Counted from the stretch's first letter, positions 8,432 to 19,391 are shown. The stretch: 51,193 nucleotides of DNA from Actinobacteria bacterium 69-20 (GCA_001897425.1 MKSW01000030.1:1-51193); one strand, 5' to 3'. Translations and numbers: made by a program. The notes: generated by a model not told the origin, from the letters alone.

Positions 8432-8880
8432 ACGCGGTTCCCGACGAACCGCTTGAGGTACGCGCGCTCTGCGGGATCGAGACGCCGGGGGCGGAACGTC
8501 GCCGGGTCGACGGGCACGAGCACCGTGGAGGCCAGCACCGCTGTCCGGCCGTCTGCGCGCACGTCGTAGTCGATCGTGACGGAGGCGGATCCCAGCGCCG
8601 ATACCCACATCGACACGGTGACCGGCGGCCCGAACCCGATCGCGCGGCGATAGTCGACCGCGACGCGGGCCACGACGATCCCGTCGGTCAGCTTGTCGAC
8701 GCCGTGGTCGGCCGCGGCGATGAACAACCAGTCGACGCGGGCCTCTTCGAGCAGCGTGAGCGTGCGCGCATTGTTGACATGGCCGAAGGCGTCGAGGTCC
8801 GACCATCGCACCCGGACCTCGGTCTCAAAGCGCAGCCCACTGGGCCGCAGTCGCTCCGTCACGTTCCCATCCTGATCCAT
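8428..8880 (-). CDS. Acyl-CoA thioesterase, 4HBT hotdog fold
   Basis: A hotdog-fold thioesterase of 150 residues, probably hydrolysing an acyl-CoA in the cytosol. The 4-hydroxybenzoyl-CoA thioesterase motif RWSDLDAFGHVNNA (residues 26-39) includes the catalytic Asp and HVNN. The later VDYRRAIGFGPPVTVSMWV strand is typical. Two in-frame ATGs lie 18 bases apart, within a short repeat of GATGTCGCAT. I use the inner one because the outer one abuts its AAGG. The gene matches the Rv2475c position. It is upstream of, and coupled to, the 218-residue hypothetical. Confidence 0.87.
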   Translation of the reverse strand: MDQDGNVTERLRPSGLRFETEVRVRWSDLDAFGHVNNARTLTLLEEARVDWLFIAAADHGVDKLTDGIVVARVAVDYRRAIGFGPPVTVSMWVSALGSASVTIDYDVRADGRTAVLASTVLVPVDPATFRPRRLDPAERAYLKRFVGNRV

Positions 8881-8944
8881 GCGACATCCATGCGACATCC
8901 TTGCGACGCCGCGACACCGGCCGCGCCACGTTGTGCCGGTCGTG

Positions 8945-11900
8945 TCAGCGGATCATGGCGCGAAATTCTCGTGCCGCGACCGACAGCGCGGCCAGATCGC
9001 CGGCGCCTGCGCGCGCGATCTCGGCGAGGGTCGCGCGGGCTCGTGCCAGGCGCGAGACGTTCTGCTCCTCCCACTGCGCGATCTTCACCGCGGCCGCCGT
9101 GTCGGCGGAGGTCGTCGACAGCACGTCGGCCGTGAGCATCCACATCGAGCGATACAGATCGTCACGCACCGCCTGCCTGGCCAGCGCGTGCCACCGGTCG
9201 CCACGTTCCAGGTTCGTGACGGCGGTGAGCAGATCGTCGAAGTCGAGATGCGCGGACAGTGCGTAGTACAGCTCGGCGACCTCCATGAGGCCGCGTCCCG
9301 AACTCTCCGCGACATCGAAGATGTCCAGCGCGGAGAACACGTAGAGGCTCTCCACGACCCGCCGCGCGAGGTCGGGTATCGCGCCCTTCGCGACGAGATC
9401 GTCGGTGTCGCGGCGCACGTTCTCCGCCTCGACGCCGCAGACAAGGGCGCCGATCCGCGGGCTGATGGCCTGGACCGGTTCCGCGTACCGATCGATCTCC
9501 GCTCGGACGTCGAGCGGTTGCGGCCGACGTGAGAGGAACCATCGCGCCGCCCGGTCCAGCACCCGGCGCGCCATCAGCGTGAGCTGGTCCTGGCAATCGG
9601 CGGGCACGACGTGGTCGGAGGCGTTGATGTCGGTGAGCAGCGTCGGCAGGTCGAACACGGTGCTGACGACCGTGAAGGCCCGGATCGCATCGGCAGGCGA
9701 CGCCGCGATCTCCTCCCCCAGCCGGAACGCGTAGGTGATTCCGGCCGCGTTGACGACTTCGTTGGCCGTCATGGTGGTGACGATCTCGCGTGCCAGCGGG
9801 TGCGCGGCGATCGCGCTGCCGAACTTCCTCCGCATCTGCGTCGGGAAGTACGCCGGCAGGCGATGGATGTACGCGGGGCTCTCCGGCAGGTCGCTGGCCA
9901 GCATGTCGGCCGCCAGCTTCGACTTGGTGTATGCCACGAGCACCGAGAGCTCCGGCGAGGTCAGACCCTCGCCAAGAGCGATCCGCGCGTCGATCTGCTG
10001 CGGGCTGGGCAGGAACTCCAGTGCCCGGTCGAGACGCCCTTCCTCCACCAGCGCATCGATCTGCCGCGCATGCACCGATAGCATCGGGCCGGCGTGGTGC
10101 CGGGAGACGCCGAGCAGCCGGTTCTGTGCCCGGTTGTCGGCCAACACGAGGTCGGCGACCTCGTCCGTCATCGAGGCGAGCAACATGTTGCGATCAACTT
10201 CGGCGAGTGATCCGTCCGAGATCAGCGGCTGCAGGGCGATCTTGATGTTCACCTCGTGGTCGGAGGTATCGACGCCCGCGGAGTTGTCGATCGCGTCGGT
10301 GTTGATCTTTCCGCCGGCGCGCGCGAACTCGATGCGCCCGAGCTGGGTCACGCCGAGGTTGCCGCCCTCCCCCACGACCTTGACGCGGAGATCCCGGCCG
10401 TCGACCCGCACGGCGTCGTTGGCCTTGTTGCCGACCTGCGCGTGGGTCTCGGTCGACGCCTTCACGTAGGTGCCGATCCCGCCGTTCCACAACAGATCGA
10501 CCGGCGCCAGCAGGATCGCGTGGATGAGTTCGGACGGTGCCAGCGCTGTGACACCGGCACCGAGGCCCAAGGCCACGCGCATCTGCGGCGACACCGGGAT
10601 GGACTTGGCCGTGCGCGGCCACACTCCGCCACCGGGCGAGATGAGTTCGACCCGGTAGTCGCCCCACGACGACCGCGGCAGATCGAAGAGCCGCGTGCGT
10701 TCGGCGAATCCGATGGCCGGATCGGGATCGGGGTCCACGAACACGTGGCGGTGGTCGAACGCGGCCACCAGACGGATGTGCTCACTGCGCAGCATGCCGT
10801 TACCGAAGACGTCGCCGGACATGTCGCCGATACCGACGCAGGTGAACCGGTCGTTCTGCACGTCGATGCCGAGTTCACGGAAGTGGTGCCGCACCGACTC
10901 CCAGGCGCCGCGTGCCGTGATGCCCATGCCCTTGTGGTCGTACCCGGCGCTACCTCCGGACGCGAAGGCGTCGCCGAGCCAATACCCGTAGTCCCCCGCG
11001 ACCGAGTTGGCGATGTCGGAGAAGGATGCCGTGCCCTTGTCGGCCGCGACTACCAGGTACGGGTCCTCCGCGTCGTGCCGAACGACATCCGCCGGGGGCA
11101 CGATCTGCCCGCCGACACGGTTGTCCGTGACATCCAGCAGGCACGACATGAACGTGCGATAGCAGGCGATCCCCTCGGCCTGCAGGGCGTCGCGATCGAC
11201 CGCGGCATCACCGGTGGGTGCCGGTGGCTGTTTGAGAACGAACCCGCCCTTCGCGCCCACGGGCACGATGATGGCGTTCTTGACCTCCTGCGCCTTGACC
11301 AGCCCGAGCACCTCCGTCCGGAAGTCCTCCGGCCGGTCCGACCACCGGATCCCGCCGCGCGCCACCGCGCCGAAGCGCAGGTGCACACCTTCGAATCGCG
11401 GCGAATGCACCCAGACCTCGTGTGCGGGAACGGGTTTCGGAACTCCGGGAACCCGGTGCGGGTCGATCTTGAACGCAAGGTACGGCGTCTGCGAACCGCC
11501 CCGGCGCGGGATGAAGGCGTTCGTCCGATCGGTCGCCTCGATCAGGTGCAGATACGTTCGCAGGATGCGATCGGCATCGAGGCTGGTGACCGCGTCGAGT
11601 TCGGCGGTGATGGCCGCGACGAGGTCATCGCATCGGTCGTCACGGTCGGCATCGGGGACCGACGGGTCGAACCGTGCCGTGAACAGGTCCGCCAGGTTGG
11701 CCGTGATGGTCGGGTGGGCGCACAGGACCTGTTCGAGATAGCCCTGCGTGTAAGCGGATCCGATCTGCCGCAGGTACTTCGCGTACGCCCTGAGCACCGC
11801 CACCGAACGCCACTCGAGCCGCGCAGCCAGCACCAGCGCGTTGAATCCGTCGATCTCGCACCAACCGTGCCACACCGCGCTGAAGGCGTCGGCGAACAGG

Positions 11901-13879
11901 CGCTTGATGTCCGACAGGGCGGCACCGGACGATCGCTGAGATTCCGGCACGACGACGCCGAAATCGTAGATGTGCGAGGGGGTTCCGTCCGTGCGCCGCA
12001 CCTCGTAGGGCCGTTCGTCGATCACTGTCACGCCCATGCTCTGCAGCACGGGCATCGCGCGAGACAGGGTGACGGACGCGCCGGCGACGTACACCTTCAG
12101 GCGGCTGTCACCCGGCGAACCAGCGGGCGGCCGGCCGATGGTGATGACGAGGTCGTCCTCGTCCTGGATCGCGTCGAGGCGCTTCAAGTCCTCGATCGCG
12201 TCCTGGACCGTGTAATCCTCCTTGTACGCCTCGTCGAAGGCCTCGGCATACCGCGACAGTGCGCCGGCGGTGTCGAGGTCTTCCTCACCCCCGACGACGG
12301 CGGTGACGAGGTTGTCCTCCCAGGTTCGGATGGTCTCCCGCAACGTCCTCGTGAGCGCGGGAAGGTCGACCTCGGTGGGCCGCCCGCGGTCGGTCGTCAC
12401 CGTGAAATGGACTGCCGCCAGCAGGGAATCGCCGACCCGCGCGGTATATCGGATCGCGCTTCCGCCGAGTGCATCGACGAGGGCCCGTTGCATCGCGAGC
12501 CGATGCGCCGTCGTATACCGGTCGCGCGGCACGAAGACCAGCACGGACACGAACCGGCCCCGCGGGTCGGGCTGCAGGAACACGCGCAGCCGGCGTCTGC
12601 TGGTCAGCTGGAGTTGCGCGGCGACAACCTCCCGGACCTGCTCGCCGTCGGCCCAGAACAACTCGGTCCGGGGATACGCCGCGAGCGCCGCGATGGCGCG
12701 CTGTCCCGAATACGAGTTCGGCGCCGCCCCGAGGCGCTCGAGCGTCGCCTGCGTCGTGCGCCGCAGTATCGGCACTCCGGCAAGGTCGGCCGTCGCCGCC
12801 TGGGGCGTCAAGCTCACCCAGAAGCGATGCCGACCTGCTCCCGCTCCTGGCCCACCCGGGGCGACCGAGACGGACAGGGTCGGGCGTTCGCGGCCGACCG
12901 CGCTGCCGAGCCAGTACTGGCTCAGCGTCAGCAATGTGCTCTGGTCAGCCGACTCGGCGGCCCAGGCCGCATCGTCCCGCCCCAGCCCGGCGTCGAGGCG
13001 CAACAATCCCAGCCTGGCCGGCACCGCCGCACCGTCGTGCTCGCGGGAACCGCCGTCCTGCGCCTCCAGGTCGCCTGCCGTATCGCGCTCGTATCCGAGG
13101 AAACGGACGTGTCCGGCGGCCATCCAATCGAACAGATCGGCAGCCTCGGAGGCATCGACCACATCTGCCGCTTTCCCGGCGGCGGAGGGCGAGGCACCGG
13201 ACGACGAGACACCGGCGGGCGACGCACCAGAGTCGCCACCAACCGCGAGCGTGCCGCGAATCTGGGCGGCGACGTCACGTGCGCGCGCGATCATCGCCGC
13301 GGTATCCGCGACGACGCACCGTACCTGCGACAGCGCGAGATGCAACGACTTCTCCATGGCCTCGGCCCGGCTCGCGTCGGACAGGCGATCGACCAGAAGA
13401 TGCATCCACGATTCACGTATCGTGCCGTCGGCGTCACCGTGCGGCGTGGATTCACCGACGACGTCGGTGAGCGTGCCCTCGGCATCGCGCCGCACCGCGA
13501 GGATCGGGTGGATCACGCGATGCACGGTGACGCCCGCGGCGGAGAGTTCGCTGATCAACGAGTCCACCAGATAGGGCATGTCGTCGGTGACGACATCGAC
13601 CACGGTGGACGTTCCGCCCCAGCCGTCCGCGCCGGACGGCGGGTTGTAGATATGGACCGCCGCGTGGCCGGACGGACGTCGGGTGCCCAGTTCGCGATGC
13701 GCCCCGACCATCGCGGTGATGTCCTCGACACGACGCGGCTGGTCGTCCACCGCCACCCGCCGGAAGTACGCATCTATCAACGCCGCATCCGGTGGGCTGG
13801 CCACCACGGCCTGGGCGACGGCCGATTGCCCACCCGGTGCCGTATCGGACAGTGTGGATGACACGGTTGAGTCCGTCAT
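8945..13879 (-). CDS. gdh: NAD-dependent glutamate dehydrogenase, 180-kDa type
   Basis: Oxidatively deaminates glutamate to 2-oxoglutarate with NAD, linking nitrogen and carbon flow. At 1644 residues it is a full-length member of the large (L_180) class: a long N-terminal regulatory region with ACT-like segments, then the catalytic domain. The substrate region GGIRWSDRPEDFRTEVLGLVKAQ (about residues 840-862) and the following KNAIIVPVGAKGGFV are typical. The nucleotide-binding part follows AADKGTASFSDIAN near residue 946. AGGGAG lies 9 bases before the ATG at 13879; an earlier ATG overlaps that site. Residues around 215-230 contain a Ser/Gly/Ala-rich insert (GASPAGVSSSGASPSAAGKA). It corresponds to Rv2476c and lies downstream of ettA. 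Confidence 0.95.
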   Translation of the reverse strand: MTDSTVSSTLSDTAPGGQSAVAQAVVASPPDAALIDAYFRRVAVDDQPRRVEDITAMVGAHRELGTRRPSGHAAVHIYNPPSGADGWGGTSTVVDVVTDDMPYLVDSLISELSAAGVTVHRVIHPILAVRRDAEGTLTDVVGESTPHGDADGTIRESWMHLLVDRLSDASRAEAMEKSLHLALSQVRCVVADTAAMIARARDVAAQIRGTLAVGGDSGASPAGVSSSGASPSAAGKAADVVDASEAADLFDWMAAGHVRFLGYERDTAGDLEAQDGGSREHDGAAVPARLGLLRLDAGLGRDDAAWAAESADQSTLLTLSQYWLGSAVGRERPTLSVSVAPGGPGAGAGRHRFWVSLTPQAATADLAGVPILRRTTQATLERLGAAPNSYSGQRAIAALAAYPRTELFWADGEQVREVVAAQLQLTSRRRLRVFLQPDPRGRFVSVLVFVPRDRYTTAHRLAMQRALVDALGGSAIRYTARVGDSLLAAVHFTVTTDRGRPTEVDLPALTRTLRETIRTWEDNLVTAVVGGEEDLDTAGALSRYAEAFDEAYKEDYTVQDAIEDLKRLDAIQDEDDLVITIGRPPAGSPGDSRLKVYVAGASVTLSRAMPVLQSMGVTVIDERPYEVRRTDGTPSHIYDFGVVVPESQRSSGAALSDIKRLFADAFSAVWHGWCEIDGFNALVLAARLEWRSVAVLRAYAKYLRQIGSAYTQGYLEQVLCAHPTITANLADLFTARFDPSVPDADRDDRCDDLVAAITAELDAVTSLDADRILRTYLHLIEATDRTNAFIPRRGGSQTPYLAFKIDPHRVPGVPKPVPAHEVWVHSPRFEGVHLRFGAVARGGIRWSDRPEDFRTEVLGLVKAQEVKNAIIVPVGAKGGFVLKQPPAPTGDAAVDRDALQAEGIACYRTFMSCLLDVTDNRVGGQIVPPADVVRHDAEDPYLVVAADKGTASFSDIANSVAGDYGYWLGDAFASGGSAGYDHKGMGITARGAWESVRHHFRELGIDVQNDRFTCVGIGDMSGDVFGNGMLRSEHIRLVAAFDHRHVFVDPDPDPAIGFAERTRLFDLPRSSWGDYRVELISPGGGVWPRTAKSIPVSPQMRVALGLGAGVTALAPSELIHAILLAPVDLLWNGGIGTYVKASTETHAQVGNKANDAVRVDGRDLRVKVVGEGGNLGVTQLGRIEFARAGGKINTDAIDNSAGVDTSDHEVNIKIALQPLISDGSLAEVDRNMLLASMTDEVADLVLADNRAQNRLLGVSRHHAGPMLSVHARQIDALVEEGRLDRALEFLPSPQQIDARIALGEGLTSPELSVLVAYTKSKLAADMLASDLPESPAYIHRLPAYFPTQMRRKFGSAIAAHPLAREIVTTMTANEVVNAAGITYAFRLGEEIAASPADAIRAFTVVSTVFDLPTLLTDINASDHVVPADCQDQLTLMARRVLDRAARWFLSRRPQPLDVRAEIDRYAEPVQAISPRIGALVCGVEAENVRRDTDDLVAKGAIPDLARRVVESLYVFSALDIFDVAESSGRGLMEVAELYYALSAHLDFDDLLTAVTNLERGDRWHALARQAVRDDLYRSMWMLTADVLSTTSADTAAAVKIAQWEEQNVSRLARARATLAEIARAGAGDLAALSVAAREFRAMIR

Positions 13880-14025
13880 GTCGCGCATCTCCCTGGCGCT
13901 CGCGCTCGGTTACCCTCTGCTGGCCCGAGCCTAGCCGGGCGGTGGATCACCGGCGGTGCGCCCCGCCGCGGGGTGACGGCCGTCTCGCCGCGGCGTATCC
14001 GCCGATCGCCGACCGGCCGAACCCC

Positions 14026-15702
<1,677 letters not shown>

Positions 15703-15871
15703 GGACATTCCCTCTCGCTGACGGCACTGGCGGCGCTCGGCAGGGGTCCGAGGCCGCTACCAGTGTGCCCTACCCCGCGCCGTCCCCAATCCGCCCGCGC
15801 AGCATCCCCGACGGAGCTCGGCCGAGAGCGGCTCGGGCGGTGCCCCGCCGTTCATGCAGGGCATCACCCGA

Positions 15872-15888
15872 GAACATCGTCATACCCG
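15872..15888 (+). repeat. Dispersed motif copy A, just after ssb
   Basis: GAACATCGTCATACCCG lies 3 bases beyond the stop of the leftward ssb gene. Identical or near-identical 17-mers occur at 18662, 47013, 48016, 49586 and 49640 in this window. Confidence 0.6.
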
Positions 15889-15891
15889 GTG

Positions 15892-16452
15892 TCAGAACAC
15901 CGCCGGTTCGGGCTCACTCACCTCGAACGCGTCCACGTCGGCCGGCACAAAATCGTCCGACGCGGCGAAGTCGATCTCGTCGGTGGGCTCTTCCGCTTCG
16001 TTCGCCCCGTCGCTCCCGGTCAGGTCCGCCGATCCGGTTCCCGCTTCCCCGACCGCGAGATCCCGCTCCGAGAGCCTGTCGAGCTGCGTGAATCGCGTGA
16101 ACCGGCCGGCGATGCCCTGCGACAGATCCGGGCCCACGAAATCCGCCGTGACCTCCGTATGCCAGTGCACCTGCCCGTCGGAACCGGTGTACTGCCGTTC
16201 GGACATCCGGCCGATCACCAGCACCGGGTCGCCCTTGTGGATGCACTGCGCGACACCGCGGGCGAGTTTGCGCCAGCACACCACGTTCATGCCGTACTCA
16301 CCGGCCGACACCCACTGTCCCGTCTGGGGATCTCGTCTGCGTCGGTTGGCGATCACACGGAACGACACGCGGTCCGGATTGTCTCCCAGACCCGTCACCC
16401 TCGGGTCGGCCACCACATTGCCGCAGATCGTCAACGTAGCCGAGTCGAACAT
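15892..16452 (-). CDS. Single-stranded DNA-binding protein, paralogue type (SsbB-like)
   Basis: An OB-fold single-stranded DNA-binding protein of 186 residues matching the second mycobacterial SSB (Rv2478c position). The OB domain spans residues 1-115, with LTICGNVVADPRV, the basic RVIANRRRRDPQTGQW and the core GEYGMNVVCWRKLARGVAQ. The C-terminal 65 residues are acidic, but the terminal tip reads EPEPAVF instead of the canonical DDD-PF tail, so partner docking may differ. GAGGAGG precedes the ATG at 16452. The frame stays open far upstream through the neighbouring gene, which is a shadow. Directly downstream is a copy of the dispersed motif, and upstream a 9-bp tandem repeat. Confidence 0.9.
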   Translation of the reverse strand: MFDSATLTICGNVVADPRVTGLGDNPDRVSFRVIANRRRRDPQTGQWVSAGEYGMNVVCWRKLARGVAQCIHKGDPVLVIGRMSERQYTGSDGQVHWHTEVTADFVGPDLSQGIAGRFTRFTQLDRLSERDLAVGEAGTGSADLTGSDGANEAEEPTDEIDFAASDDFVPADVDAFEVSEPEPAVF

Positions 16453-16573
16453 GCTCGTCTCCTCCTCGTCGGATGCGGGTGGCCTCGCGCCATCCGCACC
16501 CGCAACGGTCCCGGGTCGATACGACGGGAACAAGGGGGACGACTCACCGTGTGGATGAAAATCGGTCAGGGGG

Positions 16574-16609
16574 ATAACCCGAATAACCCGAATAACCCGA
16601 ATAACCGCA
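16574..16609. repeat. 9-bp tandem repeat, four units, upstream of ssb
   Basis: ATAACCCGA is repeated three times perfectly, with a fourth unit ATAACCGCA, in the 212-base gap between the copD/ctaG fusion gene and the ssb start. It lies about 120-160 bases before the ssb ATG. It is followed by a weak match (13/17) to the dispersed motif at 16606-16622. It could be an iteron-like regulator site or slippage-prone DNA. Confidence 0.8.
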
Positions 16610-16664
16610 TATGACGACGTCCGCGCCCAGACTCCCCCGGCCGACGCCGCACCCCAGCAAGCAG

Positions 16665-18923
16665 CTAACGCTGGTTGACCTGATCCCGCTCCGCCATCCG
16701 CGCCAACATTGCGTTGTACGCAGTGAGATCGGCGTCGTGCGTGATCTCCGCGCGGCGGTCCAACTGCCGTGACGTGCGTTCGTCGCTGCGCGCCCACTGC
16801 GCCATCAGCGCGATCATCACGATCAGCAGCGGGATCTCGGTGAAACCCCAGCCGATACCGCCGCCAAGCTGCTGGTTGTCCAGGAGGTTCCCCACCCACG
16901 GCAGCGCCAGCCGCTGGAAGAAGTCGGCACCGAGCAGGTGATGCGAACTCATCAACGCCAGCCCGAAGAAGGCATGGAACGGCAGCGACGCCAGCACGAC
17001 CGCCAACTTCACCGGCGACGAGAGCTGCCGCGGCGACGGGTCGACACCGATCACCACCCAGTAGAACAGGTACCCCGTCAGCAGGAAGTGGATCTCCATG
17101 AACAGGTGCCCCGGATGCGACGAGATCATCACGTCGAACAGGTCCGTGAAATACAGCCCGTAGAAGCTGGCGACGAACAGCGTCAGCGCGACCAAGGGGT
17201 GCGTGAGGAACCGGGTGAACGGCGAATGCACGAAGCCGACCACCGCCTCGCGCAGCCCCGGCGGATCGTCTCGCCCCGCCGCCGGCAGTGCGCGCATGAG
17301 CAGCGTCACCGGGCCGCCCAGCGCCAGCAGGATCGGCACCAGCATCGCCAGTAGCATGTGCTCGATCATGTGCATCGAGAACACCGCCTGGCCGTAGGCG
17401 CCCATGCCCGACGAGGTGGACCAGAGCAGTACCGCACAGCCCGAGACCCAGGCGATCGTGCGCCCGGCCGGCCAGGCGTCGCCGCGACGCCGCAGCCGCC
17501 ACACCCCGACGAGGTAGAGCACCGCTGCCGCCACCGCCGCCGTCCCCGCGATCAGGTCGAAACGCCAGAACAGCGTGAGGTTCCGGATGCTGGGCGGGCC
17601 CGGCAGGTCGAATCCGAGGACCAATTCCTCATTGGACGGAACGATGCCGGGCAGCGGCGGCGTAGCGGTCCGACTGAGCGTCGCGGCGACGCCGACGGTC
17701 ACCGCCATGATCACGATTTCGACGGCCGCGAGCCGGATCAGTGGTCTCGCGTCGCCGTTGTCGCGGATCTGCGGCAGGGTCCGGCGCCGGTGCAGGTATC
17801 CGACGACGCCGAGCAGCAGCACGAGCAGGATCTTGGCCGCCACCATGCGCCCGTAGGCGGTGGACCACATCTCCGACGGCCCCGGCACGCGCAGTTTGGC
17901 GTTGATCACGCCGGACGCGGCCACCGCCACGATCGCGACCAGCGCGAGCGTGGAGTACCGCCGCGCGACGACCTCGATATGCCGCACATGCTGCTTCGCG
18001 AGCCCGATCAAGGCGACAAGACCGCCGATCCACAGCGACGCGCCGAACAGGTGGTAGATCATGCTGTCGACGGCGAAGTCGTGGTCGGTCGAGATACCCG
18101 CATGGCCGCCCAGGGCGACCGGCACCAGGGCGAACAACGCCAGCGCCAGCAGCACGAACGCCCAGGTCACCCGCATCACCACGCGGGCCGCGATCGCGAT
18201 CACCACGGCGATGCCGCCGGCGATCAGCGCGCCCCTCGCGTCGGCCAGCACACCGATCGCCGTCGACATGGTGGTCGCATCGAGGGATTGCAGGATCGGC
18301 CGGCCCAGCGCGTCGGCGACGATCAGCGGCACCAGCGCGACCGCGGACGCCGCCCACACCATCGCCGCCAGCGACGCCGCCCGCAAGCACCGGTAGCCGC
18401 CCACATCCACGATCCCGGACCGCTGCGGCGGTGCGAGTGCCGCGGCGCCGAGCAGCCAGCCGATCGTCACCGCGGCCATCATGTCGAACAGGCCGGTGAC
18501 GGCCGGCAACGCGAGTTGGGTGAACTCGCCCGCGTCCGGCAAGCCCAGGATCTCTTGTCTAGCAGGCACTATCGCGGCGAGCGCGGCCGCGATGCACGCC
18601 GTGACCAGCGCAGCCGTGATGACCACGGCGCCGGCCCTCCAGCGGCGGCCAGTTTTTTCGGCGGGTATGACGATGTTCGCAGCTGCGCCGGTGGGCTCCG
18701 GCGTGCCGGCGGGGTCCGCGATGCTGGCGGAATCCGCCGACGAGTCCCCGACGAATATGACGTTGCTCGCGGCTGGCGCCGGCCCGGCCGCGTCGGGCAT
18801 CACAGCGGTCCCGATGACGGCCTCGCCATCGAGGCCCGGAACTGCGCTGCGATCCTGATCCGGCACATAGACGAGGTTACGTGCGTTCGATCCAGGACCG
18901 AAACCGGCCACCCGGATGGACAT
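16665..18923 (-). CDS. CopD / CtaG fusion: copper-domain and cytochrome c oxidase assembly membrane protein
   Basis: A 752-residue polytopic membrane protein. The first half is a CopD-like copper-handling domain (HLFGASLWIGGLVALIGLA; MWSTAYGRMVAAKILLVLLLG). The second half is a Caa3-type CtaG domain (MHMIEHMLLAMLVPILLALGGPV; GHLFMEIHFLLTGYLFYW; SHHLLGADFF) implicated in copper delivery to cytochrome oxidase. About 14-16 hydrophobic segments are visible. This fusion is standard in Mycobacteriales. The first 95 or so residues are an unusual hydrophilic leader with three similar pieces (NLVYVPDQD, NVIFVGDSS, NIVIPAEKT); two are encoded by copies of the dispersed DNA motif. The start is uncertain: ATG 18923 is used, with an alternative at 18974. 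Neither has a clear ribosome site. Confidence 0.85.
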   Translation of the reverse strand: MSIRVAGFGPGSNARNLVYVPDQDRSAVPGLDGEAVIGTAVMPDAAGPAPAASNVIFVGDSSADSASIADPAGTPEPTGAAANIVIPAEKTGRRWRAGAVVITAALVTACIAAALAAIVPARQEILGLPDAGEFTQLALPAVTGLFDMMAAVTIGWLLGAAALAPPQRSGIVDVGGYRCLRAASLAAMVWAASAVALVPLIVADALGRPILQSLDATTMSTAIGVLADARGALIAGGIAVVIAIAARVVMRVTWAFVLLALALFALVPVALGGHAGISTDHDFAVDSMIYHLFGASLWIGGLVALIGLAKQHVRHIEVVARRYSTLALVAIVAVAASGVINAKLRVPGPSEMWSTAYGRMVAAKILLVLLLGVVGYLHRRRTLPQIRDNGDARPLIRLAAVEIVIMAVTVGVAATLSRTATPPLPGIVPSNEELVLGFDLPGPPSIRNLTLFWRFDLIAGTAAVAAAVLYLVGVWRLRRRGDAWPAGRTIAWVSGCAVLLWSTSSGMGAYGQAVFSMHMIEHMLLAMLVPILLALGGPVTLLMRALPAAGRDDPPGLREAVVGFVHSPFTRFLTHPLVALTLFVASFYGLYFTDLFDVMISSHPGHLFMEIHFLLTGYLFYWVVIGVDPSPRQLSSPVKLAVVLASLPFHAFFGLALMSSHHLLGADFFQRLALPWVGNLLDNQQLGGGIGWGFTEIPLLIVMIALMAQWARSDERTSRQLDRRAEITHDADLTAYNAMLARMAERDQVNQR
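18662..18678 (-). repeat. Dispersed motif copy D, inside the CopD/CtaG leader
   Basis: A 17/17 match to the motif, reading on the minus strand, located in the hydrophilic leader segment and encoding NIVIP. A T-run (TTTTTT) lies on its 5' plus-strand side, as it does at the copy beside tRNA-His. A weaker copy (13/17) lies at 18752-18768 and encodes NVIFV. Confidence 0.55.
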
Positions 18924-19002
18924 CGACGCCCCGGGGGGAGCCTCGGCATTATGAGGGCGTGGGCGTGCTCGCAACGTTGCGCTCGATGGTCGCCGTGCTC
19001 GT

Positions 19003-19052
19003 CGGGTTGGGTGCCCAGGGTGCGCTGGAGCGCACCCTGGGCACCCAACCCG
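19003..19052. terminator. Perfect 24-bp-arm palindrome downstream of tRNA-Arg
   Basis: The arms (beginning CGGGTTGGGTGCCCAGG) pair without mismatch over 24 bp around a 2-base centre. It lies 13 bases beyond the tRNA-Arg 3' end and about 80 bases before the copD/ctaG start, so it most likely terminates the tRNA transcript. No T-run follows. The length and perfection exceed an ordinary terminator. Confidence 0.7.
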
Positions 19053-19065
19053 CGGGGACGCAGTG

Positions 19066-19139
19066 TGCGCCCGGCAGGATTCGAACCTGCGACCTGAGGA
19101 TTAGAAGTCCCCTGCTCTATCCAGCTGAGCTACGAGCGC
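19066..19139 (-). tRNA. tRNA-Arg (anticodon TCT)
   Basis: A full cloverleaf on the minus strand: acceptor GCGCTCG pairing with CGGGCGC, D arm GCTC/GAGC, anticodon loop CTTCTAA with TCT, and T arm GCAGG/CCTGC with TTCGAAT. The discriminator is A and no CCA is encoded. A TACGCT sequence at 19183-19188 (minus strand) is a possible -10 element. Confidence 0.97.
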
Positions 19140-19269
19140 CGACGATCGCAATCGGGACTGCGACCGCGTCTGCGACCCACACAGCGTAAACCGGACGGGA
19201 CGTCTCTGGTCTTCGCCGCCGACGTGTTAGGGATGCGGAGGGCCGATCGGCACCGCCGGCCGCGGAGTT

Positions 19270-19322
19270 CAACCTCACGAGCACGGCTACCCCGAGTGCA
19301 ACCCCACGAGCACGGCGGCCCC
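19270..19322. repeat. Two near-identical 24-bp direct repeats
   Basis: CAACCTCACGAGCACGGC... and CAACCCCACGAGCACGGC... match at 21 of 24 positions with a 29-bp period. They lie within the 250-base gap between tRNA-Arg and the membrane protein gene. I see nothing else clear in that gap (19140-19391) apart from a possible tRNA promoter. Confidence 0.55.
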
Positions 19323-19391
19323 GGGTCGCACACTGCCGGGCGCACCGGTGCTCGTTCGTTCTTCGACAGGATGCGGGCCCGAACCGCCGGG

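Noticed and set aside
8420-8436. A 15/17 match to the dispersed motif at the thioesterase/hypothetical junction
   Set aside because: It coincides with the start codon context ATGACGCTGTTC of the hypothetical gene, so it is explained by coding and not counted as a repeat copy.
10256-13861. A 1201-codon open frame on the plus strand across the gdh gene
   Set aside because: It is the antisense shadow of a strongly conserved enzyme, with arginine- and histidine-rich composition and no motif.
18924-18974. A 17-codon longer start for the CopD/CtaG fusion
   Set aside because: The extra residues (MRARPRPHNAEAPPGAS) lack a ribosome site and add only basic low-complexity sequence; it is kept as an alternative only.
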